Source: Azovibrio restrictus DSM 23866
GTDB taxonomy: Bacteria; Pseudomonadota; Gammaproteobacteria; Burkholderiales; Rhodocyclaceae
Assembly (NCBI RefSeq): GCF_000429665.1
Contig: NZ_AUCH01000001.1
Span: forward strand, 186,001-250,000
Direction: 5' to 3'
DNA: 64,000 bases
Below the pieces are notes generated by a model. It saw only the letters and a program-made list of their open reading frames with translations, was not told where the DNA came from and ran no database searches. Shown piece by piece: positions 53,612-62,454 of the stretch (its first letter is position 1; each line of letters opens with the position of its first letter). The position numbers were made by a program, and so were the translations under genes.

Positions 53612-53655
53612 ATAATATACCTAGCCAATCAGCAAACAACTAGGTGATTCCCTAG
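53612..53655 (-). promoter_or_regulatory. Promoter and CTAG inverted repeats of the chemoreceptor gene
   Basis: On the minus strand: TTGTTT (53634-53639), 16 bases, TATTAT (53612-53617), a good sigma-70 pair about 55 bp before the ATG. Overlapping it are ACCTAG (53619-53624), CTAGGT (53640-53645) and CCTAG (53651-53655), which form nested inverted repeats around the -35 and spacer. They could be an operator. Confidence 0.5.
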
Positions 53656-53698
53656 CACCTTAGTCTGAATAGGCTGCCCCTCAGGCCTATGGGATACT

Positions 53699-53728
53699 GG
53701 AAGCACCTGATGCCGCCCCGGTGCTTCC
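53699..53728 (+). repeat. Perfect 9-bp inverted repeat directly before the solute-binding protein start codon
   Basis: GGAAGCACC (53699-53707) and GGTGCTTCC (53720-53728) with a 12-base loop; the next base is the A of ATG. The only Shine-Dalgarno-like run, GGAAG, is in the 5' arm and would be hidden by the fold. An out-of-frame ATG at 53710 lies in the loop region. Confidence 0.6.
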
Positions 53729-54562
53729 ATGCGCAAGCTCCCCCTGATCCTCGCCCTATGCCTGCTGCTGGCCGGCCTGGCCTTTGCCGCGCGGCTGTTC
53801 CTGGACAGCGCGGACAGCAGCGCCACACGGGTACAGCAGGGACGCAGCATCCGTATCGCTTACGCCTGGGAACCCCCGTTTGCCCTGCGGGACGAGCAGG
53901 GCCGGGTCAGCGGCGAAGCCCCGGAAGTGGCCCGGGCGGTCCTGGCGCGGATGGGCATCACCGATATCCGCTGGATCCAGCGGGATTTTGCCGACCTGAT
54001 CCCGGAACTCCGGGCCGGCCGCTTCGACATGATCGCCAGCGGCCAGTTCGTGACCCCGGAAAGGGAAGCCCTGGTGGCCTTCAGCCAGCCCAGCGCCTGT
54101 GTCGAGCCGGCCCTGCTGGTGCGCCGCGGCAATCCCCTGGGCCTGTACAGCCTGCAGGACCTGGCGGCCCGCAACCAGGCCCGGCTGGCCCTCCTGAGCG
54201 GTGCCGTGGAAGCGGACGAGGCGCGCCAGGCCGGGGTTCCCCCGGAACGGCTGTTCTTTTTCGCCACCGTGGACCTGGCCCTGCGGGCCATGGATCAGCA
54301 CCTGGTGGATGCCCTGGCCCTGTCCGGCCCCAGCATCAGCTACCTGGCCGGGCAGCGGCCAGCCCTGGAGCGGGCCACGCCATTCCGGGGGGCGCGCCCC
54401 ATTTCCGGCTGCGCCGCCTTCGCCTTCCGCCCCGGGGACCAGGAGCTGCGGGAGCGTTTCGACCGGGAGCTGGCCGCCTACATCGGCAGCCCCGAGCACC
54501 TGGAGCGGATCGCCCCCTTCGGATTCGGCCGCAACAACCTGCCTTCGTTTCACCGGGAGTAA
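53729..54562 (+). CDS. Periplasmic solute-binding protein, family 3 type
   Basis: 277 residues with a signal peptide (MRKLPLILALCLLLAGLAFA). The mature part opens IRIAYAWEPPFALRDEQGRVSGEAPEVARAV (about 42-72), the classic family-3 amino-acid-binding start. WIQRDFADLIPELRAGRFDMIASG (about 82-105) is also typical. It is close to EhuB-type ectoine or amino-acid binders. No ABC permease or ATPase is present. Only three bases separate it from the hybrid kinase, so it more likely serves as a sensor input than as a transporter part. Confidence 0.85.
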   Translation: MRKLPLILALCLLLAGLAFAARLFLDSADSSATRVQQGRSIRIAYAWEPPFALRDEQGRVSGEAPEVARAVLARMGITDIRWIQRDFADLIPELRAGRFDMIASGQFVTPEREALVAFSQPSACVEPALLVRRGNPLGLYSLQDLAARNQARLALLSGAVEADEARQAGVPPERLFFFATVDLALRAMDQHLVDALALSGPSISYLAGQRPALERATPFRGARPISGCAAFAFRPGDQELRERFDRELAAYIGSPEHLERIAPFGFGRNNLPSFHRE

Positions 54563-54565
54563 GTC

Positions 54566-57514
54566 ATGTCCCCGCCCCGCCTGTCCTGGCTCTCGCGCCC
54601 CGAACTCAACCTGATCCTGCTGGGCCTGGTGGCTCTGGTGTCCTGTGGCCTGCTGTGGTGGGGCAACCAGCTCTGGTGGCAGTCCTACGCCACCTACGTG
54701 CCGGCCACCGACAACCTGCGCCAGGCCCGCCACGACGCCAGCCTGGCCTTCCTGCTCCAGGGCAAGCGGGAGGCCGGCGAAGCCGTGCAGCGCCAGGAGA
54801 TCATGGCCCTGCTGGAAAGCGCCGACCAGCGCATCGCAGACATGCTGAGCGGCGAAAGCTCCCTGCAAGGCCTGGTAGCCACCCCCCCCACCGACGCCCT
54901 GCGCCAGCAGGTCCGCGAATACCAGAAAGCCCTGGCGGAATTTGCCCTGATCAGCCAGCGTCTGCTGGAAGGCATAGGCCAGAAGGAAATCCTCATCCTG
55001 CACCAGCACAACGCCTTCCACTCGGCCGAACAGCTGGCCAACCGCCTGGAAACGGAACTGGTGCTGCAACTGGGAGAGAAGATTCGCCGGCAGCAGCAGG
55101 ACCAGCGCCTGGGGTTGGCCCTGTGGCTGGCCTTCCTCACCCTGCTGTTCCTGCTCATGGTGCGCAACGCCCGGGCGGAAGCCAGCCTCAATCGCCAGAA
55201 GAAGCTGATGGAGGCGGTGGTGCACGGTTCCGACGACGCCATCTTCGTGAAGGACCTGGAGGGCCGTTACGAACTCTTCAACGAGGGGGCTGCCCGCATC
55301 ATCGGCAAGCCCGCCGAGGAAGTCCTGGGCCGTACCGACGCCCACATCTTCAATCCCGAGACGGCCACCATGCTGGCCGAGATCGACCGGAACGTGCTGG
55401 CCGGCGGCAAGCCCCACTCCCTGGAGGAGCGGCTGGTCACGAGCCAGGGGGAGGAAAAGGTGTTCTGGGTGGTCAAGGGCCCCCTGATTGAAATTGACGG
55501 CCGGATCAGCGGCCTGTTCGGCATCTCCCGGGACATCACCGAACAGAAACGGGCCGAGGCCGCCTTGAGCGCCAGCGAGGCCCGGCTGCGGGCCTATATC
55601 GAGAATGCCCCCCTGGCGGTCTGGGTGCTGGATGAACAGGGGCACTTCCACGACTGCAATCCGGAAAGCGAACGGCTCCTGGGCTTCCCCCGGGAAGCCC
55701 TGCTGCAGCTCACCCTGCTGGAGCTGGCCGCCCCCGCCGCCCGGGAACATCTGCAGCAGCAGTTCCGGCAACTGCTCTGGAAGGGGCGCCTGACCGGGGA
55801 ATTCCTGCTGCAACCCCGGGAGGGCAAGGAATGCTGGCTGCAACTGCACGCCGCCCGCCTGGCGGACAACCTGTTCATCGTCTACGGCTGGGACATCAGC
55901 GAACGACTGGAAAAGGACCGGGAGCTGGAAACCTACCGGCAGAACCTGGAGGAGCGGGTGGCCGCCCGCACCGCCCAGCTCACGGCTGCCGAAGCCCAGG
56001 CCCGGCTGCTGCTGGAATCCACGGCAGACGGCCTGTACGGCATCGACCTGGAAGGCTGCCTCACCTTCATCAACCCGGCCGCCTGCAGCATGCTCGGTTA
56101 CCCCCCCGAACGGCTGCTGGGCCGCCCCATCCACTACATCATCCACGGCCGCCACGCGGATGGCCGCAACTACCCGGGCCATGACTGCCCGATCGTGGGC
56201 ACCCTCCAGGACGGTCATGGCGTGACGGTGGACAACGAGGTGTACTGGCACGCGGACGGGCACCCCATCCCGGTGCTCTACTCCACCCACCCCATGGTGC
56301 GGGATGGGCGCATCGTCGGTGCCGTGGTCAGCTTCATGGACATCACCGAGCGGCGGGCCCTGGAAGAAGCCCGGGAAAGCGCCCGCCGGGAAGCGGAACG
56401 GCTGGCCCGGATCAAGAGCGATTTCCTCGCCAACATGAGCCACGAGATCCGCACCCCCTTGAACGGCATCCTGGGCCTGGCCCAGATCGGCTTCCGGGAT
56501 GCCCCCCGGGATACCCCCCTGCACCGGCATTTCAGCCGCATTCTCGACTCGGGACGGCTGCTGCTGGGCATCGTCAATGACATCCTCGACTTCTCCAAGA
56601 TTGAGGCCGGCAAGCTGCAGGTGGAATCCACGCCCCTGGCCCTGCGCCCCCTCCTGGAAAATGCCCTGGCCCTGGTGAGCGACAGGGCCACGGAAAAGGG
56701 CTTGCAGCTGGAATTGCGCCTGGCCCCCGACCTGCCCGCCGCCTGCCAGGGGGACCCCCTGCGCCTGGGGCAGATTCTCGCCAACCTGCTGTCCAACGCC
56801 ATCAAATTCACCGAACAGGGCAGCATCGCCCTGGAAGCCGAGTGCCGCGACGGCCTGCTGGAGCTGACAGTGCGAGATACCGGCATCGGCATGACCGTGG
56901 AACAGCAATCCCGCCTGTTCCAGGCTTTTGAACAGGCGGACAGCTCCATCACCCGCAAGTACGGCGGCACTGGCCTGGGGCTGGCCATCACCCGCAGCCT
57001 AGTGGAACTTCTGGGCGGCGCCATCCGGGTGGACAGCGCCCCCGGCCAGGGCAGCAGCTTCCGGGTCAGCCTGCCCTGCCAACCCGCCGCCCTGCCCTGC
57101 CCCAGGGAGGACAGGGGAGCCCGGGAAATGCGGCTGGAAGGCATGAGCATCCTGGTGGCCGAGGACAACGAGATCAACCGCCTGGTGCTGGAGGACATCC
57201 TGACCCGGGAAGGTGCCCGCCTCAGCCTGGCCGGCAACGGCCTGGAGGTGCTGGAACGCCTGGCCGAAGCCGGCCCGAAAGCCTTCCAGGTGGTCCTGAT
57301 GGATGTCCAGATGCCGGAAATGGACGGCTTCGAGGCCACCCGCCAGCTCCTGCAGCAGGACCCGGAGCTGCCCGTGATCGGCCAGACCGCCCATGCCCTG
57401 GAAGAGGACCGGGAGCGCTGCCGCGCCGCCGGCATGGTAGCCCACATCGCCAAGCCCCTGGACCCTGAAACCCTGGTCCAACTGCTGCTACAGCACGCCC
57501 GCCCCGCCGGCTGA
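54566..57514 (+). CDS. Hybrid sensor histidine kinase with three PAS domains and receiver
   Basis: 982 residues. TM1 about 14-34; helical periplasmic part about 35-180; TM2 about 181-200; PAS 1 about 212-330; PAS 2 about 335-450; coiled coil about 450-480; PAS 3 about 480-600; DHp with FLANMSHEIRTPLNG (phospho-acceptor His626); HATPase with LSNAIKFTEQG, DTGIGM and GGTGLGLAITRSLVELLGG; receiver about 860-980 with phospho-acceptor Asp913 (LMDVQMPEMDG) and Lys in AHIAKPLD. No HPt or DNA-binding domain, so a separate phosphotransfer partner is needed. It is translated with the solute-binding protein (three-base gap). Confidence 0.92.
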   Translation: MSPPRLSWLSRPELNLILLGLVALVSCGLLWWGNQLWWQSYATYVPATDNLRQARHDASLAFLLQGKREAGEAVQRQEIMALLESADQRIADMLSGESSLQGLVATPPTDALRQQVREYQKALAEFALISQRLLEGIGQKEILILHQHNAFHSAEQLANRLETELVLQLGEKIRRQQQDQRLGLALWLAFLTLLFLLMVRNARAEASLNRQKKLMEAVVHGSDDAIFVKDLEGRYELFNEGAARIIGKPAEEVLGRTDAHIFNPETATMLAEIDRNVLAGGKPHSLEERLVTSQGEEKVFWVVKGPLIEIDGRISGLFGISRDITEQKRAEAALSASEARLRAYIENAPLAVWVLDEQGHFHDCNPESERLLGFPREALLQLTLLELAAPAAREHLQQQFRQLLWKGRLTGEFLLQPREGKECWLQLHAARLADNLFIVYGWDISERLEKDRELETYRQNLEERVAARTAQLTAAEAQARLLLESTADGLYGIDLEGCLTFINPAACSMLGYPPERLLGRPIHYIIHGRHADGRNYPGHDCPIVGTLQDGHGVTVDNEVYWHADGHPIPVLYSTHPMVRDGRIVGAVVSFMDITERRALEEARESARREAERLARIKSDFLANMSHEIRTPLNGILGLAQIGFRDAPRDTPLHRHFSRILDSGRLLLGIVNDILDFSKIEAGKLQVESTPLALRPLLENALALVSDRATEKGLQLELRLAPDLPAACQGDPLRLGQILANLLSNAIKFTEQGSIALEAECRDGLLELTVRDTGIGMTVEQQSRLFQAFEQADSSITRKYGGTGLGLAITRSLVELLGGAIRVDSAPGQGSSFRVSLPCQPAALPCPREDRGAREMRLEGMSILVAEDNEINRLVLEDILTREGARLSLAGNGLEVLERLAEAGPKAFQVVLMDVQMPEMDGFEATRQLLQQDPELPVIGQTAHALEEDRERCRAAGMVAHIAKPLDPETLVQLLLQHARPAG

Positions 57515-57532
57515 GGCCGCTGGCGGCCGGCT

Positions 57533-58471
57533 TCAGTCGCTGCCGCGCAGCCCCTGGCGCATGGCTTCCTTGACCACGGCCTCGGAAAGCTCCGGCGACA
57601 CCTTCTCGATGAAGGCATGGGCATAGCTCCTCAGCCAGGCCCCCTTACGCACCGCCAGCCGGGTGGTGTTGAGGGGGAAGATGTCCTCCGCCTGAAGCAG
57701 GGCCAGCCCCCGGTCCTGCTCGGGATCGAAGGCCATGGAAGCAATCAGCCCCACCCCCAGGCCCAGGCCCACGTAAGTCTTGATCACGTCCGCATCGATG
57801 GCGGAGAGCACCACGTCGGGCACGATACCGGCCCGGGCAAAGGCCTGGTCGATGTGGGAACGGCCGGTGAAGCCGGCGTGGTAGGTGATGATCGGGTAGT
57901 CGCCGATGGCTTCCAGGGTCAGCTTCTCTACCCCCTGCAGGGGGTGGCCCTGGGGCACGATCACCCCATGGCGCCAGCTGTAGCAGGGGAAGGCCGCCAG
58001 ATCGTCGTTGCCATCCAGGCCCTCGGTGGCGATGCCCACGTCGGCCTCGCCGGCCGCCAGCATTTCGGCGATTTCCCGGGGACTGCCCTGGTGCAGGGTC
58101 AGGTGCACCTTGGGGTAATCCTCCTTGAACCACTTGATCACCCGTGGCAGGGCGTAGCGGGCCTGGGTGTGGGTGGTGGCCACCACGAAGTGGCCGGTTT
58201 CCCGGCTGGCGAACTGGTCGGCAATGCGGCGCAGGTTCTGGGTGTCGAGCAGGATGCGCTCCACCACCCCGGCCAGCTCCTGGCCCGGGCCGGTGAGCCC
58301 CAGCAGGCGCTTGCCCCGGCGCTCGAAGATTTCCACCCCCAGCTCGTCCTCCAGGTCCTTGATGTGCTTGGAGACCCCGGGTTGGGAGGTGTACAGGGCG
58401 TTGGCCACCTCTGTCAGATTGAAGTCCTGGCGGATGGTCTCGCGCACGATGCGCAGTTGTTGCAGGTTCAT
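57533..58471 (-). CDS. cysB: LysR-type regulator CysB
   Basis: Activates sulfate-assimilation genes in response to N-acetylserine. 312 residues. Winged helix-turn-helix at about 15-60 (FNLTEVANALYTSQPGVSKHIKDLEDELG). The inducer domain has the CysB-typical TTHTQARYALPRVIKWFKEDYPKVHLTLHQGSP block (about 99-131). It sits one base after cysA as the last gene of the sulfate-uptake operon, so the regulator rises with its targets. Confidence 0.95.
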   Translation of the reverse strand: MNLQQLRIVRETIRQDFNLTEVANALYTSQPGVSKHIKDLEDELGVEIFERRGKRLLGLTGPGQELAGVVERILLDTQNLRRIADQFASRETGHFVVATTHTQARYALPRVIKWFKEDYPKVHLTLHQGSPREIAEMLAAGEADVGIATEGLDGNDDLAAFPCYSWRHGVIVPQGHPLQGVEKLTLEAIGDYPIITYHAGFTGRSHIDQAFARAGIVPDVVLSAIDADVIKTYVGLGLGVGLIASMAFDPEQDRGLALLQAEDIFPLNTTRLAVRKGAWLRSYAHAFIEKVSPELSEAVVKEAMRQGLRGSD

Positions 58472-58472
58472 C

Positions 58473-59558
58473 TCATGCCCCCTTCTGTTCGAATACCTTG
58501 AGGCGGGAGGGCACCAGGCGTACCGGCTGGCCCTCGGCCAGGCCCTGGCGCTCCACCTGCTCCCGGGTCAGCTCCACCTCGAAGTGCTGACCGCTGGAAC
58601 CGTTCACCCCGTCCAGCTCGATCCTGGCCGTGACGCCGAAAGCCAGAATCCGCGAGATCTTCGCCGCCACCCCCAGGTTGCCGGCCTCCCCCGGCAGGAT
58701 ATCCAGTTCATGGGGCCGGGCAAAGGCCACCACCGGCGCCCCCTGATCCAGCGTCAGGGCCAGCGCGTCCTGCCCCCGGTGCAGCAGATCCTCGCCCACC
58801 CGCACCTGGCCGTCCTCGGCCCGGCCGTGGAAGTGGTTCACCGCTCCCAGGAAACCATAGACAAAGGGGGTGGCCGGATGACGATAGACCTCCTCGGGAG
58901 TGCCGATCTGCTCCACGTGGCCGTGGTCCATCAAGACCACCCGGTCCGCCACCTCCAGGGCCTCTTCCTGGTCGTGGGTGACGAAGATGGAGGTGATGTG
59001 CAGCTCGTCGTGGAGCCGCCGCAGCCAGCGGCGCAGCTCCTTCCTGACCTTGGCATCCAGGGCACCGAAGGGTTCGTCCAGCAGCAGCACCCGGGGCTCC
59101 ACCGCCAGGGCCCGGGCCAGGGCGATGCGCTGGCGCTGGCCCCCCGAGAGCTGGGCCGGAAAGCGGTCGGCGAGCCAGTCCAGCTGCACCAGTTCCAGGA
59201 GCTCATGAACCTTCTTCCGGATCACCGCCTCGCTGGGGCGCTCCTTCCGGGGCTTGACCCGCAGACCGAAGGCCACGTTGTCGAACACGCTCATGTGCCG
59301 GAACAGGGCGTAATGCTGGAACACGAAGCCCACTTGGCGCTCCCGCACGTGGGTGTGGGAGGCGTCCTCCCCTTCCAGCAGCACGCTGCCGCTGTCGGCG
59401 CTCTCCAGACCGGCGATGATGCGCAGCAGGGTGGTCTTGCCGCAGCCCGAGGGCCCCAGCAGGGCCACCAGCTCCCCGGTGGGGAAATCCAGGCTCACGT
59501 CGTCCAGGGCGGTGAAGCTGCCGAACTGCTTCCTGATGTTGCGTACTTCGATGCTCAT
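58473..59558 (-). CDS. cysA: Sulfate/thiosulfate ABC transporter ATPase
   Basis: 361 residues. Walker A GPSGCGKTTLLRIIAGLE (about 35-52), signature LSGGQRQRIALARAL (about 133-147), Walker B VLLLDEPFGALD, H-loop FVTHDQEEALE. A TOBE-like C-terminal domain lies at about 240-355 (ARPHELDIL). The ATG at 59558 follows GAGGA and gives MSIEVRNIRKQFG. It is in one operon with cysT, cysW and cysB. Confidence 0.96.
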   Translation of the reverse strand: MSIEVRNIRKQFGSFTALDDVSLDFPTGELVALLGPSGCGKTTLLRIIAGLESADSGSVLLEGEDASHTHVRERQVGFVFQHYALFRHMSVFDNVAFGLRVKPRKERPSEAVIRKKVHELLELVQLDWLADRFPAQLSGGQRQRIALARALAVEPRVLLLDEPFGALDAKVRKELRRWLRRLHDELHITSIFVTHDQEEALEVADRVVLMDHGHVEQIGTPEEVYRHPATPFVYGFLGAVNHFHGRAEDGQVRVGEDLLHRGQDALALTLDQGAPVVAFARPHELDILPGEAGNLGVAAKISRILAFGVTARIELDGVNGSSGQHFEVELTREQVERQGLAEGQPVRLVPSRLKVFEQKGA

Positions 59559-59568
59559 CTTGTTTTCC

Positions 59569-60462
59569 TCATTTCTCAATGGCGGCCTGAGCCTGAGCGG
59601 CCTTCCACTCCACCCAGGTCTTGATCACCAGGGTGACCAGGGCCAGGAGCGCCAGAACCGATGCCACGGCAAAGGCAGCGGCAAAGTTGTATTCGTTGTA
59701 GAGAATTTCCACGTGCAGGGGCATGGTGTTGGTCTGGCCCCGGATGTGGCCGGAAACCACCGACACGGCGCCAAATTCGCCCATGGCCCGGGCATTGCAG
59801 AGGATCACCCCGTACAGGAGCCCCCACTTGATGTTGGGCAGGGTCACATGCCAGAAGGTCTGCCAGCCGTTGGCGCCCAGCACCACGGCCGCCTCTTCCT
59901 CCTCCTTGCCCTGGGCCTGCATCAGGGGAATCAGCTCCCGGGCCACGAAGGGAAAGGTGACGAACACGGTGGCCAGCACGATGCCGGGCACGGCGAAGAC
60001 GATGCGGATGTCGTGCTCCGCCAGCCAGGGGCCGAACCAGCCCTGGGCCCCGAAGATGAGCACGTAGATCAGGCCGGCGACCACCGGGGAGACGGAGAAC
60101 GGCAGATCGATCAGGGTGGTGAGCAGCTGCTTGCCCCGGAACTCGAACTTGGCGATGGCCCAGGCCGCAGCCACGCCGAACACCAGGTTCACCGGCAGGG
60201 CAATGGCCGCCGTGATCAGGGTGAGCTTGATGGCTGACAGGGCATCGGGTTCCACCAGGGCCAGCCAGTAGGTTTCCAGCCCCTTCCTCAGGGCTTCCAC
60301 GAACACGGCCACCAGGGGCAGGAGCAGGAATACCGCGAAGAAGGTCAGGGACAGGCCCAGGATCAGCCCTTTCACCCAGGGGGCTTCCCGGGTGGCCGAG
60401 CGGCTCTCGTACTTGCTGGCATGGTCCCCGTGCCAGTGCAGGGTTGTGGCGGCGCCGGCCAT
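59569..60462 (-). CDS. cysW: Sulfate ABC transporter permease CysW
   Basis: 297-residue inner-membrane permease with about six membrane helices. The EAA loop EEEEAAVVLGANGWQTFWHVTLPNIKWG (about 203-230) contacts CysA. It overlaps cysT by one base. An N-terminal extension of about 25 residues (LHWHGDHASKYESRSATREAPWV) with three His may be cytoplasmic. Confidence 0.95.
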   Translation of the reverse strand: MAGAATTLHWHGDHASKYESRSATREAPWVKGLILGLSLTFFAVFLLLPLVAVFVEALRKGLETYWLALVEPDALSAIKLTLITAAIALPVNLVFGVAAAWAIAKFEFRGKQLLTTLIDLPFSVSPVVAGLIYVLIFGAQGWFGPWLAEHDIRIVFAVPGIVLATVFVTFPFVARELIPLMQAQGKEEEEAAVVLGANGWQTFWHVTLPNIKWGLLYGVILCNARAMGEFGAVSVVSGHIRGQTNTMPLHVEILYNEYNFAAAFAVASVLALLALVTLVIKTWVEWKAAQAQAAIEK

Positions 60463-61295
60463 TAGCGGTTCCTCCCGGTTCTTTTAGCAGTCCAGGCCTG
60501 CAGCAGGTTGATCAGCAGCAACAGGGCGAAGGAGATCAGCAGCATCACCACGGCAATGGCGGTAGCTCCTACGTAGTCATACTGCTCCAGCTTGGTGATG
60601 ATCATCAGCGGCGTGATTTCCGAGACAAAGGGCAGGTTCCCGGCAATGAAGATCACCGAGCCGTACTCCCCCACCGCCCGGGCAAAGGCCAGGGCAAAAC
60701 CAGTCAGCAGCGCCGGCAGCAGGATGGGCAGGATCACCAGGCGGAAGGTCTGCCAGCGCTGCGCCCCCAGGCTGGCGGCAGCCTCTTCCAGCTCCGTATC
60801 CAGATCCTCCAGGATGGGCTGCACGGTACGCACCACGAAGGGCAGACCGATGAACACCAGGGCCACCAGGATGCCCAGGGGGCCGAAAGCCACCTTGATG
60901 CCCAGGGGCTCCAGGTACTGGCCCAGCCAGCCGTTGCCCGCATACAGGGCCGTCAGGGCGATGCCGGCCACGGCCGTGGGCAGGGCAAAAGGCAGATCCA
61001 CCAGGGCATCGACCAGCTTCTTGCCGGGAAAGCGGTAGCGCACCAGGGCCCAGGCCAGCATCAGGCCGAACACCGCATTGATGGCCGCAGCCAGGAGCGA
61101 GAGGCCGAAGCTCACCTGATAGGTGGCCACCACCCGGGGGGCGCTGACCACCGCCCAGAACTCCTCGAGACTCAGAGCCGAGGACTTGATGAACACGGCT
61201 GCCAGGGGAATCAGCACCACCAGGGAGAGGTACACCAGGGTGTACCCCAGGGCCAGGTGAAAGCCGGGCAGGACCTTATGTTGCTGGGCCGCCAT
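60462..61295 (-). CDS. cysT: Sulfate ABC transporter permease CysT
   Basis: 277 residues with six membrane helices. The EAA loop LEEAAASLGAQRWQTFRLVILPILLPALLTG lies at about 173-203, and DLPFALPTAVAGIALTALY near 100-118 is typical of CysT. It forms the channel with CysW. It starts directly after the stop of the first sulfate-binding protein gene. Confidence 0.95.
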   Translation of the reverse strand: MAAQQHKVLPGFHLALGYTLVYLSLVVLIPLAAVFIKSSALSLEEFWAVVSAPRVVATYQVSFGLSLLAAAINAVFGLMLAWALVRYRFPGKKLVDALVDLPFALPTAVAGIALTALYAGNGWLGQYLEPLGIKVAFGPLGILVALVFIGLPFVVRTVQPILEDLDTELEEAAASLGAQRWQTFRLVILPILLPALLTGFALAFARAVGEYGSVIFIAGNLPFVSEITPLMIITKLEQYDYVGATAIAVVMLLISFALLLLINLLQAWTAKRTGRNR

Positions 61296-62309
61296 TTAGC
61301 GCCTCGCCGCGATCTGGTCGTAGAGGCCGCCGTCGGCGAAGTGGGCCTTCTGCACCTTGGCCCAGCCGCCCAGGGCGCTGTCTACGGTAAAGGTCTGCAC
61401 GGCGGGGAAACGGGCGGCGTACTTCTTCAGCAGCGCCGGGTCCCGGGGACGGAAATGGTGCCGGGCAATGATGTCCTGGCCCTCGGGGGAAAACAGGAAG
61501 TTCAGGTAGGCCGTGGCCGCATCCCGGGTTCCCTTCTTGTCCACCACCTTGTCCACCACCGCCACGGGGGCGGGCGCTTCGATGGTGACGGAGGGATAGA
61601 CCAGGTCGAACTGACCGCCGCCCACTTCCTTGTCGATCAGCACCGCCTCGTTTTCGAAGGTCACCAGCACATCGCCGACGCCCCGCTGGGTGAAGGTGGT
61701 GGTGGCTCCCCGGCCGCCGCCGTCGAGCACCGGCACGTTGCCGAACAGCTTGCCCACGAATTCCCGCGCCCGGACCTCATCGCCCTTGTACTGTTGCAGG
61801 GCATAGCCCCAGGCGGCCAGCCAGGTGTAGCGGCCATTGCCGGAAGTCTTGGGGTTGGGCACGATCACGGCAACCCCGGGACGGGCCAAGTCAGACCAGT
61901 CCTTGATGCCCTTGGGGTTACCCTTCCTGACCAGGAACACGGAAATGCTGCTGTAGGGGGTCGCCTCGTGGGGGAAGCGCTTTTTCCAGTCTGCCGCCAC
62001 CAGCCCGCCCCGCTCCACCAGGATGTCGATGTCGGGGGCCTGGTTCATGGTGATCACGTCCGCCTCCAGCCCGCCGATCACGGCACCGGCCTGCTTGCTG
62101 GAACCCCCATGGGACTGGCTGATGTTGATTTTTTCCCGGTGCTTCCCCTGCCACTGGGCGGCAAAGGCCGGGTTGATCTCCTTGTATAGCTCCCGGGAAA
62201 CGTCGTAAGACACATTGAGGAGGGTGGTATCCGCAAAAGCGGGGGCGAGGCTGGCGGCCAGGAGGCCGACGCCGCCGATCAGGCGGGCCAGGAAACGATT
62301 TTGCGACAT
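61296..62309 (-). CDS. Sulfate-binding periplasmic protein (copy 1)
   Basis: 337 residues with a signal peptide (to about 24, LLAASLAPAFA). The mature part opens TTLLNVSYDVSRELYKEINPAF, and the KINISQSHGGSSKQAGAV-like segment (about 55-72) binds sulfate. PNPKTSGNGRYTWLAAWGYAL and DVLVTFENEAVL are family blocks. The ATG at 62309 is set by the signal peptide. It heads the operon cysT-cysW-cysA-cysB. A paralogue with the same opening lies just upstream. Confidence 0.93.
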   Translation of the reverse strand: MSQNRFLARLIGGVGLLAASLAPAFADTTLLNVSYDVSRELYKEINPAFAAQWQGKHREKINISQSHGGSSKQAGAVIGGLEADVITMNQAPDIDILVERGGLVAADWKKRFPHEATPYSSISVFLVRKGNPKGIKDWSDLARPGVAVIVPNPKTSGNGRYTWLAAWGYALQQYKGDEVRAREFVGKLFGNVPVLDGGGRGATTTFTQRGVGDVLVTFENEAVLIDKEVGGGQFDLVYPSVTIEAPAPVAVVDKVVDKKGTRDAATAYLNFLFSPEGQDIIARHHFRPRDPALLKKYAARFPAVQTFTVDSALGGWAKVQKAHFADGGLYDQIAARR

Positions 62310-62385
62310 GCTGAACTTCCCGTGAAAGATTTGACCGGGCCAGTTTATTTGCAGCGCAGCAAGCCAAAAAATAATAAAAACTTCA

Positions 62386-62394
62386 TTGCTTATG
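62386..62394. promoter_or_regulatory. Shared TTGCTTATG element upstream of binding-protein copy 1
   Basis: TTGCTTATG (CATAAGCAA on the minus strand) lies 77 bp upstream of the copy-1 ATG, preceded by TTCATT on the plus strand. The same 9-mer occurs at 63527, 74 bp upstream of the copy-2 ATG. A CysB site or promoter element is inferred. Confidence 0.4.
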
Positions 62395-62412
62395 TTCGAA
62401 TCCGTATAAACA

Positions 62413-62438
62413 AAAACGGGGCCGCAGCCCCGTTTTGT
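62413..62438 (-). terminator. Terminator between the two sulfate-binding protein genes
   Basis: On the minus strand CAAAACGGGGC-TGCG-GCCCCGTTTTTG: a GC stem flanked by A- and T-tracts, 17 bases after the stop of copy 2. It separates copy 2 from the copy 1-cysTWAB operon and could also work on the plus strand. Confidence 0.8.
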
Positions 62439-62454
62439 CCCCATGGCGTCCGGA

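Noticed and set aside
53689..55491. 600-codon plus-strand frame across the solute-binding protein and kinase genes
   Set aside because: Out of frame with both real genes, Pro/Gly/Arg-rich, no family sequence. Its in-frame ATG at 53710 matters only as a possible decoy start.
53756..56908. 1050-codon open frame antisense to the solute-binding protein and hybrid kinase
   Set aside because: A compositional shadow of two well-supported genes; Gln/Gly/His-rich with no domain.
57514..57545. GC-rich palindrome between the hybrid kinase and cysB
   Set aside because: Short stems but no T-tract on either strand, so not called a terminator.
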